From Wylensekiella montiformis (GTDB taxonomy: Bacteria > Bacillota > Negativicutes > Selenomonadales > Selenomonadaceae), in the NCBI RefSeq assembly GCF_009697385.1, contig NZ_VUNL01000001.1, forward strand, positions 244,429 to 308,428: 64,000 nucleotides of DNA, read 5' to 3'. The translations under genes and the position numbers were made by a program. Below, one piece after another: positions 9,029-18,785 of this stretch. Within the stretch, counting starts at the first letter, position 1, and every line of letters starts with the position of its first letter. The notes beneath the pieces were generated by a model. It was given only the letters and a program-made list of their open reading frames with translations. It was not told where the DNA came from and ran no database searches.

Positions 9029-9936
9029 TCAACCTCCTGCGCGCGGACGGTATGGTGTTTTCCGGCTTTCTGCATATCCGGTGTCGTATTCCAGCGCTTC
9101 TGAAACCAAAGCCACTGCGTCGGATTTTCCCTGACAATCGTTTCCACGACCTTCGTCATTCGCGCGGTAAAGTCGAACAGATCGCGGTCTGTATCACCGG
9201 TATCCTCATAGCGCATCACCTCGCCGATTACGACCTTATGCCGTCCATTCGGCTGACGCAGGATAAACGCTGGAACCACCGGAGAATTAAACTTATGCGC
9301 GAAAACCGCGGGGCCCATCGGCGTCGAGGCGATCCGTCCCAAAAACGGCAAAAAAGCACCGCCCGGTCCTGCGTCCTGATCGGCTAAAAACCCTAAAATC
9401 TTGCCCTTTTTCAAAGCGCGGGCCGCAGCCAGCAGTTCGCTCGTCCCGCGGGAAAAAATCTCTACATGAATCGTCTTGCGCAGATCGTTGAGTGCATTCG
9501 TATACTGCATATTCGGCTGCGGCTTGGCAATAGCCGTAACAGGAAGGCCATTCAGGGTGAACGCTGCGGAAAGCCACTCCCAGGTACCGATATGACCGGT
9601 CAGAATGACGACACCATGCCGTTCATCCAGCGCTTTTTTCAGGCGGTCCAGATGATCAATCTCGATATACTGCCGGAAGTTCTGCTCATTGAGATGCGGC
9701 ATATAGAGGATCTCCAACACATTTCGTGCCAGGTTGATAAACGATTTTCGCACCGTCCTGCGTGCTTCCCGCTCCGGAATCTGAAGGGCGGGCATCATCT
9801 GTTCCACCGCTCTTTCCCGTTCTTTCCGGATGAGCAGATAATAGAGATTGCCCAGCACCCAGCCGACAGCCATAAGCAGACGGTACGGCATATGACAAAC
9901 CACCCGGCTCATGAACATAACGAATTTATAATGCAT
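9025..9936 (-). CDS. Lipid A acyltransferase, LpxL/HtrB family (copy 1)
   Basis: 303 residues from the ATG at 9936, which has GGAGG 7 bases upstream. An N-terminal hydrophobic stretch anchors it. LTGHIGTWEWLS holds the His-x4-Glu catalytic pair of lysophospholipid and lipid A acyltransferases, and GFLADQDAGPGGAFLPFLG is also typical. It is expected to add a secondary acyl chain to Kdo2-lipid A on the inner leaflet. A diverged paralog is at 22023-22889, so two secondary acylations are plausible. Which one each performs cannot be told from sequence. Confidence 0.88.
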   Translation of the reverse strand: MHYKFVMFMSRVVCHMPYRLLMAVGWVLGNLYYLLIRKERERAVEQMMPALQIPEREARRTVRKSFINLARNVLEILYMPHLNEQNFRQYIEIDHLDRLKKALDERHGVVILTGHIGTWEWLSAAFTLNGLPVTAIAKPQPNMQYTNALNDLRKTIHVEIFSRGTSELLAAARALKKGKILGFLADQDAGPGGAFLPFLGRIASTPMGPAVFAHKFNSPVVPAFILRQPNGRHKVVIGEVMRYEDTGDTDRDLFDFTARMTKVVETIVRENPTQWLWFQKRWNTTPDMQKAGKHHTVRAQEVE

Positions 9937-10025
9937 GGATATTCCTCCAAATGGATATTCCCTCAAATCTTACACAGCGATCCTGTCCGGCAGATATGCC
10001 CCCGCTGACCTGCCGGGAAAGCCGG

Positions 10026-10586
10026 TTACTGCGCCAGCCCATCGAAACGGGCGGGACGATAAAAATCATCGAGCAGCGCCTGCCATTTCCCCTGCGCCTT
10101 CAGGATAAATTCCAACAGCTCGCGGACAGCGCCGCGCCCGCCCGGCTGACCGGAAATGAGCAGCGCCTCCTGCTTCACTTCCAAGGCGGCATCAGCAACC
10201 GCCATCGGGAGCCCGGTCTGCATCATGATCGGCAGATCGATAAGATCATCCCCGACATAACCGATTTGCTCATCGGACAAGCCGAGTTTGTCCTTAATCG
10301 CTTCATAGGCCTTCCGCTTATCCGGATTGCCCTGAAATACTTCCGAGATATGCAGCTCTTTCGCGCGGATAGCGACCTGTTCCGACGATCGTCCCGTGAT
10401 GACCGCTGTTTTGAGTCCCGCCTTATGCGCGAGAGTAATGCCCTGCCCGTCCCGGCAGAAAAAGGGCTTAAACAGCTCGCCGGACGGCCCGATGCAAATG
10501 GAGCCGTCCGTGAGGACTCCGTCCACATCAAAGATCACCAGCTGTATTTTTTTCGCACATGCAAGTGCCTTTGCTTTCTGTTCCAT
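10026..10586 (-). CDS. kdsC: Kdo-8-phosphate phosphatase (KdsC)
   Basis: 186 residues of a C0-type HAD phosphatase with almost no cap domain. LVIFDVDGVLTDGSI carries the nucleophile and acid-base Asp; TGRSSEQVAIRAKEL and GYVGDDLIDLPIM supply the remaining HAD motifs. It removes phosphate from Kdo-8-P to give Kdo. The C-terminal tail is about 15 residues longer than usual (QGKWQALLDDFY). It starts one base after the kdsD stop and belongs to the kdsB-A-D-C order of Kdo synthesis genes. Confidence 0.93.
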   Translation of the reverse strand: MEQKAKALACAKKIQLVIFDVDGVLTDGSICIGPSGELFKPFFCRDGQGITLAHKAGLKTAVITGRSSEQVAIRAKELHISEVFQGNPDKRKAYEAIKDKLGLSDEQIGYVGDDLIDLPIMMQTGLPMAVADAALEVKQEALLISGQPGGRGAVRELLEFILKAQGKWQALLDDFYRPARFDGLAQ

Positions 10587-10587
10587 C

Positions 10588-11562
10588 TCAGACCACTCCC
10601 TGTCTCAGCAGATCCGTCAGGTGGACAATGCCTACCGGATTGCGATCCGCATCGATAACCGGCAGAACGGTGACCGGACGAGGCTTGTGTTTTTCCATAA
10701 CGGAAAGCGCAGCCGCCGCCAGCTCGTCCTTTCCAATCGTCAGAGGCTTATCAAACATGATGTTCCTGACCGCCTCATCGAGGAATTTATAATCCTTGGC
10801 CAGCGCGCGGCGAATGATGCCATCGGTGATCAGACCGACAAACCGGCCGTTTTCATCGACCACCGAGGCTGCGCCGAGGCCCTTGTCGGTCATGATGAAC
10901 AGCGCGTCCTTGGCGGTCTTGTCCTGCCGCACAATCGGGTTATCCTCTCCGGTATGCATGACATTGGACACTTTCAGCAGGAGACGGCGGCCCAGCGCGC
11001 CGCCCGGATGGAACAGCGCAAAATCCTGACTGGTGAAATTGCGGACCGACATCAGGGCCACGGCCATCGCATCCCCCATAGCCAGCGTGGCCGTCGTGCT
11101 GGCCGTCGGCGCCAGCCCCAGCGGACAAGCCTCTTTTTCCACCCCGATATCGATGAAGTAATCGCTGTTTTTCCCGAGCTGCGATTCACGGCGGCCGCTC
11201 ATCGCGATAATCTTTGCGCCGATGCGGCGGATAATCGGCAAAATGTTTACGATTTCCGAGGATTCTCCGCTGTTCGAAATGGCAATGACCACATCATTTT
11301 CCGTCACCATGCCGAGATCTCCGTGAAACGCCTCGGCCGGGTGCATAAAGAAGGAAGGCGTGCCTGTGCTTGCCAGCGTTGCCGCAATCTTGCGCCCGAT
11401 ATGGCCGGATTTGCCCATTCCCGTCACGACGACGCGTGCCGTGCAGTCCAGGATGCACTGCACAGCAGCCTCAAATTCGTCATCGATACGGCTCTTCAGT
11501 TTTTGTACTGCCTCCGCTTCGATTTCCAGTGTCTCGATCGCGGATTCTTTGATTTTGTCCAC
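10588..11562 (-). CDS. kdsD: D-arabinose-5-phosphate isomerase (KdsD/KpsF)
   Basis: About 324 residues: a SIS sugar-isomerase domain (about 30-190) with VVTGMGKSGHIGRKIAATLAST and HPAEAFHGDLGMV, then two CBS domains to the end. It converts ribulose-5-P to arabinose-5-P, the Kdo precursor. I favour the GTG at 11562, which has AGGGGA 7 bases upstream. An ATG at 11583 would add seven residues but has only a weak site. It lies between kdsA and kdsC. Confidence 0.93.
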   Translation of the reverse strand: MDKIKESAIETLEIEAEAVQKLKSRIDDEFEAAVQCILDCTARVVVTGMGKSGHIGRKIAATLASTGTPSFFMHPAEAFHGDLGMVTENDVVIAISNSGESSEIVNILPIIRRIGAKIIAMSGRRESQLGKNSDYFIDIGVEKEACPLGLAPTASTTATLAMGDAMAVALMSVRNFTSQDFALFHPGGALGRRLLLKVSNVMHTGEDNPIVRQDKTAKDALFIMTDKGLGAASVVDENGRFVGLITDGIIRRALAKDYKFLDEAVRNIMFDKPLTIGKDELAAAALSVMEKHKPRPVTVLPVIDADRNPVGIVHLTDLLRQGVV

Positions 11563-11604
11563 GTTTCTTTCCCCTTGTTTCATCTATAAGCTTCTTTACG
11601 AAAT

Positions 11605-12432
11605 TCACGCATTTTTCTTCCGGACGATCTCATGAATGGCGACCGCATCCCGCAGCAAATCCTCCAGCTTATCCAAGTAGACCATGTTCGCCCCGTCGGA
11701 AAGAGCCTCCTCCGGATTGTCATGGACTTCCAGAAACAGCGCATCCACACCGGCACCGACTGCGGCACGCACCAGATATTCCACATATTCACGGTTTCCG
11801 GCCGAGGTCGCCCCATTGCCGCCGGGCAGCTGTACGCTGTGCGTACCGTCCATGACGACCGGATAGCCAAAGGAACGCATAATCGGCAAAGAACGCATAT
11901 CCACCACTAGATTATGATAGCCGAACGACGCGCCCCGCTCTGTAAGCATCATCTGCTCGCAGCCGCTCTCGTGCAATTTGTCCACCACATTGCGCATATC
12001 CTCCGGAGCGAGGAACTGTCCCTTTTTGACATTGACCACGCGGCCCGTGCGGGCTGCCGCATGCAGGAGATCCGTCTGCCGGCACAAAAAGGCGGGAATC
12101 TGCAGAATATCCGCCACTTTGGCCGCCGGTTCCGCCTGATACGTTTCATGAATATCCGTCACAACCGGCACCTGCAGTTCTTCCTTGATCTTCCGCAGCA
12201 TTTCCAACCCCTTTTCCAGCCCCGGCCCGCGGAAGCTGTGAAAGGAGGAACGATTGGCCTTATCAAACGATGCCTTGAACACGTAGTTCACGTCCAGACG
12301 GCGGCAGATTTCCTTGACCGTACGCCCGATCAGCAGGCAGCGGTCCAAACTTTCCAGCACGCATGGCCCGGCCAAGAGGGTCAGCTTTTCTCCGCCGCCG
12401 ATCTCGAAGTTTCCGACTTTTACCTTATTCAT
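11605..12432 (-). CDS. kdsA: Kdo-8-phosphate synthase, metal-dependent type (KdsA)
   Basis: 275 residues, a TIM-barrel aldolase of the DAHP/Kdo8P synthase family. It condenses arabinose-5-P with PEP to make Kdo-8-[12 protein letters not shown] and [13 protein letters not shown] are conserved. Position 24 in [10 protein letters not shown] is Cys. In this family Cys there marks the metal-dependent class (as in Aquifex), whereas E. coli-type enzymes have Asn, so a divalent metal is predicted. It starts at ATG 12432 after GGAGAGACGAG. Confidence 0.95.
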   Translation of the reverse strand: MNKVKVGNFEIGGGEKLTLLAGPCVLESLDRCLLIGRTVKEICRRLDVNYVFKASFDKANRSSFHSFRGPGLEKGLEMLRKIKEELQVPVVTDIHETYQAEPAAKVADILQIPAFLCRQTDLLHAAARTGRVVNVKKGQFLAPEDMRNVVDKLHESGCEQMMLTERGASFGYHNLVVDMRSLPIMRSFGYPVVMDGTHSVQLPGGNGATSAGNREYVEYLVRAAVGAGVDALFLEVHDNPEEALSDGANMVYLDKLEDLLRDAVAIHEIVRKKNA

Positions 12433-12472
12433 TCTCGTCTCTCCTTTGCCTGAATCTTACACGAACCCATTC

Positions 12473-13198
12473 TCACAGCTGACGGTAGATCGCATTTACC
12501 TTTTCCAGATCTTCAGCCGTATCTACTCCGACAAACTGCGCCTCAGTCTCCACTACCTTGATCCGGTACCCGTTTTCCAAAGCCCGCAGCTGCTCCAGCG
12601 ATTCCGCGTTTTCCAGCGGCGTCGGCGCCATCGCCGCATAACGGAGCAGAAAATCGCGCCGATACGCATAAATGCCGATGTGTTTGTATACCGGACAGCC
12701 TGCATGACGCGGATAAGGCAGCAGAGAGCGGGAAAAATACAGAGCATATCCGTCTTTATTCGTCACTACCTTGACATTGTTCGGATTGCGCTGCTCTTCC
12801 TCATCCGTGATCTTCGTCATGACCGTCGCCATGGGAAGATCCGGCTCCTCCTCAAACACATCCACCAAGCGGTCGATCAGAGACGGCTCGATCAGCGGCT
12901 CATCTCCCTGCACATTAACGATGAGATCTGCCTCCGGATGGGCGGACGCCACCTCGGCCAGACGGTCTGTACCGGTCGGATGATCCTTCCGGGTCATCAT
13001 CGCCCGGCCGCCATGCTCCTGCACAGCATTCAGAATACGCACATCGTCCGTGGCGACCAGCGTATCGGATACTTTTCCGGCCTGAGCGGCCCGATCATAG
13101 ACCCGGCAGACCATTGGCTTGCCGGCGATATCCTTGAGCGGCTTTCCCGGAAGCCTTGTCGATGCATACCGTGCCGGAATGACACATAATACGTTCAT
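12473..13198 (-). CDS. kdsB: CMP-Kdo synthetase (KdsB)
   Basis: 241 residues. NVLCVIPARYASTRLPGKPL is the nucleotide-binding signature; VATDDVRI, GTDRLAEV and NVQGDEPLI follow, with the metal-binding Asp in QGDEP. It activates Kdo with CTP for the transferase encoded next. Homologs begin at MNVLCVIPARY, so I use the ATG at 13198. The ATG at 13210 sits only 4 bases from AGGA and would add four residues. Confidence 0.93.
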   Translation of the reverse strand: MNVLCVIPARYASTRLPGKPLKDIAGKPMVCRVYDRAAQAGKVSDTLVATDDVRILNAVQEHGGRAMMTRKDHPTGTDRLAEVASAHPEADLIVNVQGDEPLIEPSLIDRLVDVFEEEPDLPMATVMTKITDEEEQRNPNNVKVVTNKDGYALYFSRSLLPYPRHAGCPVYKHIGIYAYRRDFLLRYAAMAPTPLENAESLEQLRALENGYRIKVVETEAQFVGVDTAEDLEKVNAIYRQL

Positions 13199-13233
13199 GG
13201 AACCATTCATCCTTTCCTTAAGTCCAAAGGGAA

Positions 13234-15741
13234 CTATTCCTTCTGCCGACAGCTGCGCGGGCCGAGACGCTCCGCCAGCCGCTGCTGCAGCAATGTGCGG
13301 AATTCCCGCTCGCCCTGTTGGAAATTCACCTCGACGCAGATGACATAGACCGGTATATCGTAGCCGGCATGGATGACCTCGGCAGGAATCTTGACCGCGT
13401 CTTTTTCCGTGATCACGATGGCTTCCGCCCCCATGGCCTCCGCCTGATGCAGAATATCGACCATTTCCTGCATATTGTAATCATGGTGATCCGGATAGCG
13501 CAGGCTCTCAAGAATAACAGCACCGAGATCAGAAAGAGTCTGTTCAAACGAGGCCGGATTTCCGATAGCCGAAACAGCCATGATCTTCCGTCCCTTCATC
13601 CGGCCGATATCGATGCCATCTCCGGCTATATCCGCATACCAATCCGCCAGCGGGATGAAGCAGCGCGGCTGATGAATGCTTTCCACGATCTGTGCCTGTG
13701 CATTGTATTTATGAACGGTTTCGCGTATGTACTCACAGGACCCTTCCGCCGCCTGATCCACCTTGGTCATCAGGCATACATCGGCGCGGCTGATATGGGA
13801 AATCGGCTCCCGCAGCGTACCGCGAGGCAGGATGTAGCCGTTGCCGAATACATTAACCGCATCCACGAGCAGAATATCCATATCGCGTTCCAGCTGCCAG
13901 TGCTGATAACCATCGTCAAGGATAGCCACCTCGGCGCCAAAATGATCGATCGCATACTGTCCGGTCACAGCCCGCTCTGCACCGATGAGCACCGGAACCT
14001 CCGGCAGATGCTTGGCCAGCATAAACGCCTCGTCGCCGGCCTGGGCAGAACTCATGTGAAGCCGATGTCCATCCGAAACAATGCCGATCTTCCCGTGCCA
14101 TTTGGCGCGGTAACCGCGGTTCAATATGACGACCCGATAGCCCATATCGCGGATATCACTCGCAAGGCGCTGGGCCGTCGGCGTCTTTCCCGTTCCGCCT
14201 ACCGTCACATTGCCGAGACTGATCACATAACAGGACAGCTTCCGATGCTTGAAAAGACCGATCCGGTAACCGGCCAGCTTGAGGTTGACCAGCTGTGCAT
14301 AGATCTTCGAAAACACATAGAGAATCGCCATGATGATATGCAGACAGATTCCATCCACCTGTTTACTGTGAACGAGTTCGATGAAATAGGTCTGGAAATT
14401 ATCGATCTTCTGCGTCGCACGAGCCCGCTGGCGGTTTTCCGGACAGCTTTCGTACGCATCCAGCATCTCGCGGAGAATGACCGCCGATTTGCGCGACGCT
14501 CCTTTGTTTTCCGCCACGATAGCCAGCGTCTCAGCCTCCATGCGATGACGATGCTCCGGATCGTCGAACAGGCGGACCACTTCCCGGACCAGCTCCTTCT
14601 CATTCCGAACCGTGATGCAGGCGTCGCGGTTGCGGAACAGCGCATGTGTATCCTTGAAGTTAAACATATAATGACCGACCAGAATCGCCTTGCCATGGGC
14701 GGCCGGCTCCAGAATATTATGCCCGCCGTGCGGAATCAGGCTGCCGCCGACATAGACGACGTCGCCGACGCTGTAAACCCGCCCCAGTTCGCCGATGGTA
14801 TCGAGAATGACAATATCTTCGCCCTGAGACGCATGGCTCTGCAGCGCCGTGCGCGTCGTGACGGTGAATCCGGCCCGCCGGCAAAGATGCAGCACCTCCT
14901 GCGTGCGCAGCAGTTCACGCGGCGCAATGACCAGTCTGGCATGCGGGTGCTTCTCCCGCACAGCCCGAAAGGCATGGAGCACAAACTCTTCCTCTCCGCG
15001 GTGCGTGGAACCGGCCAGAAAAATGCCGTCATTTTCCTGCAGCCCCATCTCCTCGATGATCTTCTGCTTCTCGTCCGGGCTCACATCCGTATACGTCTGG
15101 TCAAATTTCGTATTTCCCGTCACCGTGACCAGTTCCGGCGGAGCGCCGAGGCGCATGATATAATCCGCATCGATCTGCGACTGCATGGCAAATCGCGTCA
15201 CCGTTCCAATCATATCGCGAAGCAGGCTGTGCAGATGGCGATACTGCTTGACACTCCTATCGCTGATTCGTCCGTTGACCATCATGACCGGAATATGAAG
15301 CTGGCGCGCCGTCTTCAGGAAATTCGGCCAAAGCTCCGTTTCAACGGGCAGAAAAACCCTCGGATGAATGCGCCGCAGCACATGACCGGCCAGAAACGGA
15401 AGGTCCAACGGAAAATAGATAATGGAATCCGCATCTTTTATAATGCGGTTTGCCATCTCATAGCCGCTGGTCGTCACAACAGAGACCAGAATCGGCGTCT
15501 TGGGAAACTCCTTGCGGAACTCCCGGATCAGCGGACTTGTCGCCACAATCTCCCCGACCGATGCCGCATGAACCCAGATGCAGTGTTTTTTTTCGACGCG
15601 GTCCAGTGTATGAGCCGGGAAAAAACCCAAACTTTGCCGGATCCGTTCCACAAAGCCCTTTTCACGGACCGAGCGGACCATGAATACCGGTATGATCAGG
15701 ACGACGACCAGTATTGCCGCTATATTGTAAAGGATTTGCAT
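13234..15741 (-). CDS. waaA-lpxK: Fused Kdo transferase (WaaA) and tetraacyldisaccharide 4'-kinase (LpxK)
   Basis: 835 residues in one uninterrupted frame. Residues 1 to about 440 form a GT30 Kdo transferase: an N-terminal anchor helix, then WVHAASVGE, FLPVETELWPNF, GNTKFDQ and GGSLIPHGGHNILEPA. From about residue 470 it is LpxK, with the P-loop NVTVGGTGKTPT near 510, VVILNRGYR, DEAFMLAK, DDGYQHWQLERDMDILLVD and VITEKDAVK. LpxK phosphorylates the lipid A disaccharide and WaaA then adds Kdo, so the fusion couples two successive steps. The domains lie in reverse of reaction order. The stop is 35 bases before kdsB. Confidence 0.95.
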   Translation of the reverse strand: MQILYNIAAILVVVLIIPVFMVRSVREKGFVERIRQSLGFFPAHTLDRVEKKHCIWVHAASVGEIVATSPLIREFRKEFPKTPILVSVVTTSGYEMANRIIKDADSIIYFPLDLPFLAGHVLRRIHPRVFLPVETELWPNFLKTARQLHIPVMMVNGRISDRSVKQYRHLHSLLRDMIGTVTRFAMQSQIDADYIMRLGAPPELVTVTGNTKFDQTYTDVSPDEKQKIIEEMGLQENDGIFLAGSTHRGEEEFVLHAFRAVREKHPHARLVIAPRELLRTQEVLHLCRRAGFTVTTRTALQSHASQGEDIVILDTIGELGRVYSVGDVVYVGGSLIPHGGHNILEPAAHGKAILVGHYMFNFKDTHALFRNRDACITVRNEKELVREVVRLFDDPEHRHRMEAETLAIVAENKGASRKSAVILREMLDAYESCPENRQRARATQKIDNFQTYFIELVHSKQVDGICLHIIMAILYVFSKIYAQLVNLKLAGYRIGLFKHRKLSCYVISLGNVTVGGTGKTPTAQRLASDIRDMGYRVVILNRGYRAKWHGKIGIVSDGHRLHMSSAQAGDEAFMLAKHLPEVPVLIGAERAVTGQYAIDHFGAEVAILDDGYQHWQLERDMDILLVDAVNVFGNGYILPRGTLREPISHISRADVCLMTKVDQAAEGSCEYIRETVHKYNAQAQIVESIHQPRCFIPLADWYADIAGDGIDIGRMKGRKIMAVSAIGNPASFEQTLSDLGAVILESLRYPDHHDYNMQEMVDILHQAEAMGAEAIVITEKDAVKIPAEVIHAGYDIPVYVICVEVNFQQGEREFRTLLQQRLAERLGPRSCRQKE

Positions 15742-15759
15742 TGCTCTGTCCTTTCCCTC

Positions 15760-17496
15760 TTACTCGTTGACGTTCTTCTTGTTGAACTGGATATTATACA
15801 AATAGCTGTACAGGCCGTCCTGTCCGAGCAGTTCTTCATGAGTGCCGTGTTCTTTCACCTGCCCGTTGTCAATGACATAAATCTGATCCGCCTGAAAGAT
15901 CGTAGAAAGCCGATGCGCAATCACAAACGAGGTGCGGCCGACCATCAGACGGTCCAATGCCGCCTGAACGATTTTTTCGCTCTCCGTATCCAGAGCTGAT
16001 GTCGCTTCATCAAGAATGAGCACGCGCGGATTCTTCAGGATAGCCCGGGCGATAGCCATGCGCTGCCGCTGGCCGCCGGACAAATTCATGCCCCTCTCGC
16101 CGATCGCGGTATCGTATCCCTGAGGAAGCTCGCGGATAAAGCTGTCCGCGTTGGCCGCTTTGGCCGCTTCCTCCACTTCCTCATCGGTAGCATCCAGACG
16201 CCCATAACGGATATTCTCCCGCACGGTCGTCGAAAACAGCATGGTTTCCTGCGGGACAATGCCGATCTGCTCGCGCAGAGAATCTACCGTAACATCGCGG
16301 ATATCGTGTCCGTCTATCGAGATCGATCCCGAAGTAACCTCATAAAACCGCGGGATCAGATTGGCAATGGTCGATTTTCCGGCGCCGCTCGGCCCGACAA
16401 AGGCGATCATCTGCCCGGGACGGGCTTCCAGCGTGACATCGCTGAGCGCCGGTACGCCTTTCTTATACTCAAAGGAAACATGATCCAGCCTGACACGGCC
16501 GGTGATTTCCGGCAAGCGGACCGCATCCGGCTTGTCATGAATCGGCTCCTCCAGATCAATGACGGCAAAGACCCGGTCAACTGCGGCCATAGCCCGCTGG
16601 AGATTGCCATAGACGCGCGACAGACGCTTGACCGGATTGGCCAGATTCACCGCATAGGTCAGAAATGCCACCAGCGCGCCTGCCGTCATCTGGTCATTGA
16701 GCACTTCATACCCGCCGAACCAGACGATAAACGTAACGGAAATGGCCGCCAGAAGCTCCACCGTCGGAGTGAGCAGGCTGGTCAGCTGGACATTCTTCAT
16801 CGCCGCCTGAAAGTTCAGTTCGTTCTGCCGCACAAAACGCTGAATTTCATAATTTTCACGTACAAAAGATTTAACGACACGGATGGCTGAAATGCTTTCC
16901 TGAAGCAGTGACGTTATATCTGCCATGCGCTCCTGAATGACCGTGCCATTCCGCTTGATCTTGCTCCCGAAGATCTTCATGGCCTGTCCGACCACAGGGA
17001 TGACCACCAAAGTAAGCAGCGAAAGTTTCCAGTCCAGATACACCATAAGGACCAGCGAGCCAATCAGAATCGACCCCTCTGTGACCATCTCGATCAGCTG
17101 GTCAACCAGCGCCGACTGGATAGCCGCCACATCATTGGTAATATAGCTCATCGTCTCGCCGGTCTGATGCTTGTCAAAGTACGCCATCGGCATGCGCTGA
17201 AATTTGCGAAACATGACCTCTCTGACATCAATGATGACTTTCTGTCCGATATACGAGACCAGATACGACTGCCCGTAGAAGAAGATCCCGCGGATTAAGA
17301 AAACCACGACGATGCCGATACAGATCATATTGAGCATCATCATATCTTTGTCCGCCAGAACCTTGTCGATCATGTCCTTGATGATCCATGGCAGATACAG
17401 GTTGCATCCAGCCGCTACGACGATGCAGACAATGGCCAGAAACAGCTGCCTAAGATAAGGCCGCATATACTGGAGCAGCCGTTTATAATTCTTCAT
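15760..17496 (-). CDS. msbA: Lipid A export ABC transporter (MsbA)
   Basis: 578 residues. Six membrane helices cover about 1-300. An ATPase domain follows with Walker A AFVGPSGAGKST, LSGGQRQRMAIAR, Walker B RVLILDEATSALD and switch His in VIAHRLST. This half-transporter works as a homodimer, flipping core-lipid A across the inner membrane. The ATG at 17496 has GGGGGA upstream and is 13 bases after the lpxB stop. General lipid or drug export cannot be excluded by sequence, but its position between lpxB and waaA-lpxK supports MsbA. Confidence 0.92.
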   Translation of the reverse strand: MKNYKRLLQYMRPYLRQLFLAIVCIVVAAGCNLYLPWIIKDMIDKVLADKDMMMLNMICIGIVVVFLIRGIFFYGQSYLVSYIGQKVIIDVREVMFRKFQRMPMAYFDKHQTGETMSYITNDVAAIQSALVDQLIEMVTEGSILIGSLVLMVYLDWKLSLLTLVVIPVVGQAMKIFGSKIKRNGTVIQERMADITSLLQESISAIRVVKSFVRENYEIQRFVRQNELNFQAAMKNVQLTSLLTPTVELLAAISVTFIVWFGGYEVLNDQMTAGALVAFLTYAVNLANPVKRLSRVYGNLQRAMAAVDRVFAVIDLEEPIHDKPDAVRLPEITGRVRLDHVSFEYKKGVPALSDVTLEARPGQMIAFVGPSGAGKSTIANLIPRFYEVTSGSISIDGHDIRDVTVDSLREQIGIVPQETMLFSTTVRENIRYGRLDATDEEVEEAAKAANADSFIRELPQGYDTAIGERGMNLSGGQRQRMAIARAILKNPRVLILDEATSALDTESEKIVQAALDRLMVGRTSFVIAHRLSTIFQADQIYVIDNGQVKEHGTHEELLGQDGLYSYLYNIQFNKKNVNE

Positions 17497-17509
17497 ACTT
17501 TTCCCCCGA

Positions 17510-18658
17510 TCATTGATTCCCTGCGGAAAGGCGGCGCGCAGCGGCAAGGATCTTTTCTGCCACGCGGCCGGAGGCCCCCGGCGGGCCAAGGCGCTCGCAG
17601 GCCTGCCTGAGCTTCGCCGTCACCTCCGCGCGGTGCGGATTGCCCGGATAAAGGCGCCATAGTTCTTCTGCAATGCGATCCGGTGTGACCTCATCCTGCA
17701 GCAGCTCCGTCTCAAACGATTCATCCAGCAGAATGTTCGGCAGACTGAAATGCTTCACATGAACCAACAGGCGGCCGACAAAATACGAAACCGGCGACAG
17801 GCGGTAGAGTACGACACACGGAAGTCCCAGAAGCGCGGCCTCCATGACTACAGTTCCCGAAGTCGCCACAGCCGCATCAGCCGCCGCCATCAGCGCATAC
17901 CGCTTATCCCGTACCAAGGTCACCGGAACCGAAGCGGCGTCGATCATAGACTGAATCCGCCCTTCGCGGATACCGTCTGCCAGAGGCAGATACAGCACGG
18001 TTTCCGGATGCGCCTGCAAAAGCTTCCGGGCCCCCTGCAGCATAGCGGGAAGCAGGAGTTCGATCTCCTGTCTGCGGCTGCCCGGAAGCAGCAGCACAGC
18101 AGTTTTCCCCTTCGGCATATGAAAAAAGTCCCGGGCTTCCTGCCGCGTCATTTCCGGCTTTACCTTATCCACCAAAGGATTCCCCACAAACGAAATGCGG
18201 GCGCCGGCTTTTTCATAAACAGGCAGTTCATGCGGGAAAATCGCCACAAATTCATCCGCCAGCTTCGCACACTTTGCGGCCCGCCCTTTCCGCCAGGCCC
18301 AGGCCGACGGCGGAATATAGGAAAAGACCGGAATGCCGAGGGCTCTGGCCCGCTTCGCCAGACGCCAGTTGAAATCCGGATAATCAATGATCACAAGAAG
18401 ATCCGGTTTTTCCTCGCGCATAAACGCAGTCAGCCCATCCAGCAGAGCGAAAAGCCGCCGAATGTTTTTCAGCACTTCCCAAATTCCCATGACATTGTAA
18501 TCCGCAAAATTTTTATAGAGCCGCACGCCCGCCGCTTCCATCCGCGTCCCGCCGAAGCCGACAAGCTCCGCCGACGGGTCCATGCGGCGAATGGCCAGTG
18601 CCAGCTGTTCCCCATGAATATCGCCGGAAACCTCTCCGGCTGAAAACATGATTTTCAT
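17510..18658 (-). CDS. lpxB: Lipid A disaccharide synthase (LpxB)
   Basis: 382 residues from the ATG at 18658, behind GGAGGTGATTCGC. GT19 motifs: MFSAGEVSGDIHGEQLA at the start, IDYPDFNWRLAKRA, YIPPSAWAWRKGR, FVGNPLVDKV and LLLPGSRRQEIELLLP. It joins UDP-2,3-diacylglucosamine and lipid X at the membrane surface. Upstream lie a terminator-like hairpin after lpxI and a TATAAT box, so lpxB may also be transcribed separately. msbA follows after 13 bases. Confidence 0.95.
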   Translation of the reverse strand: MKIMFSAGEVSGDIHGEQLALAIRRMDPSAELVGFGGTRMEAAGVRLYKNFADYNVMGIWEVLKNIRRLFALLDGLTAFMREEKPDLLVIIDYPDFNWRLAKRARALGIPVFSYIPPSAWAWRKGRAAKCAKLADEFVAIFPHELPVYEKAGARISFVGNPLVDKVKPEMTRQEARDFFHMPKGKTAVLLLPGSRRQEIELLLPAMLQGARKLLQAHPETVLYLPLADGIREGRIQSMIDAASVPVTLVRDKRYALMAAADAAVATSGTVVMEAALLGLPCVVLYRLSPVSYFVGRLLVHVKHFSLPNILLDESFETELLQDEVTPDRIAEELWRLYPGNPHRAEVTAKLRQACERLGPPGASGRVAEKILAAARRLSAGNQ

Positions 18659-18701
18659 GCGAATCACCTCCATGTATCCGCTCAAGGATAGTCCACTCTT
18701 T

Positions 18702-18707
18702 ATTATA
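18702..18707 (-). promoter_or_regulatory. Candidate -10 box for lpxB-msbA
   Basis: TATAAT on the minus strand, 43 bases upstream of the lpxB start. No good -35 hexamer is present at 16-18 bases. It lies just after the lpxI terminator, where a new promoter would be expected. Confidence 0.35.
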
Positions 18708-18731
18708 CACGAAATCCCCTGACTGCACACG

Positions 18732-18776
18732 AAAAAAGACGCCAACGGACACAAATTTTTCCGCATCCGCTGCGTC
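18732..18776 (-). terminator. Terminator-like hairpin after lpxI
   Basis: On the minus strand GACGC-AGCGGA pairs with TCCGTTGGCGTC (one bulge) around a 16-base loop and is followed by six T. It begins 10 bases after the lpxI stop. It may be partial, allowing read-through into lpxB. Confidence 0.5.
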
Positions 18777-18785
18777 TCAGAAGAA

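Noticed and set aside
13318..15999. An 893-codon open frame on the plus strand opposite waaA-lpxK and msbA
   Set aside because: It is an antisense shadow of real genes. Its product is rich in His, Arg and Gln with no known motifs, and no ribosome site or promoter fits.
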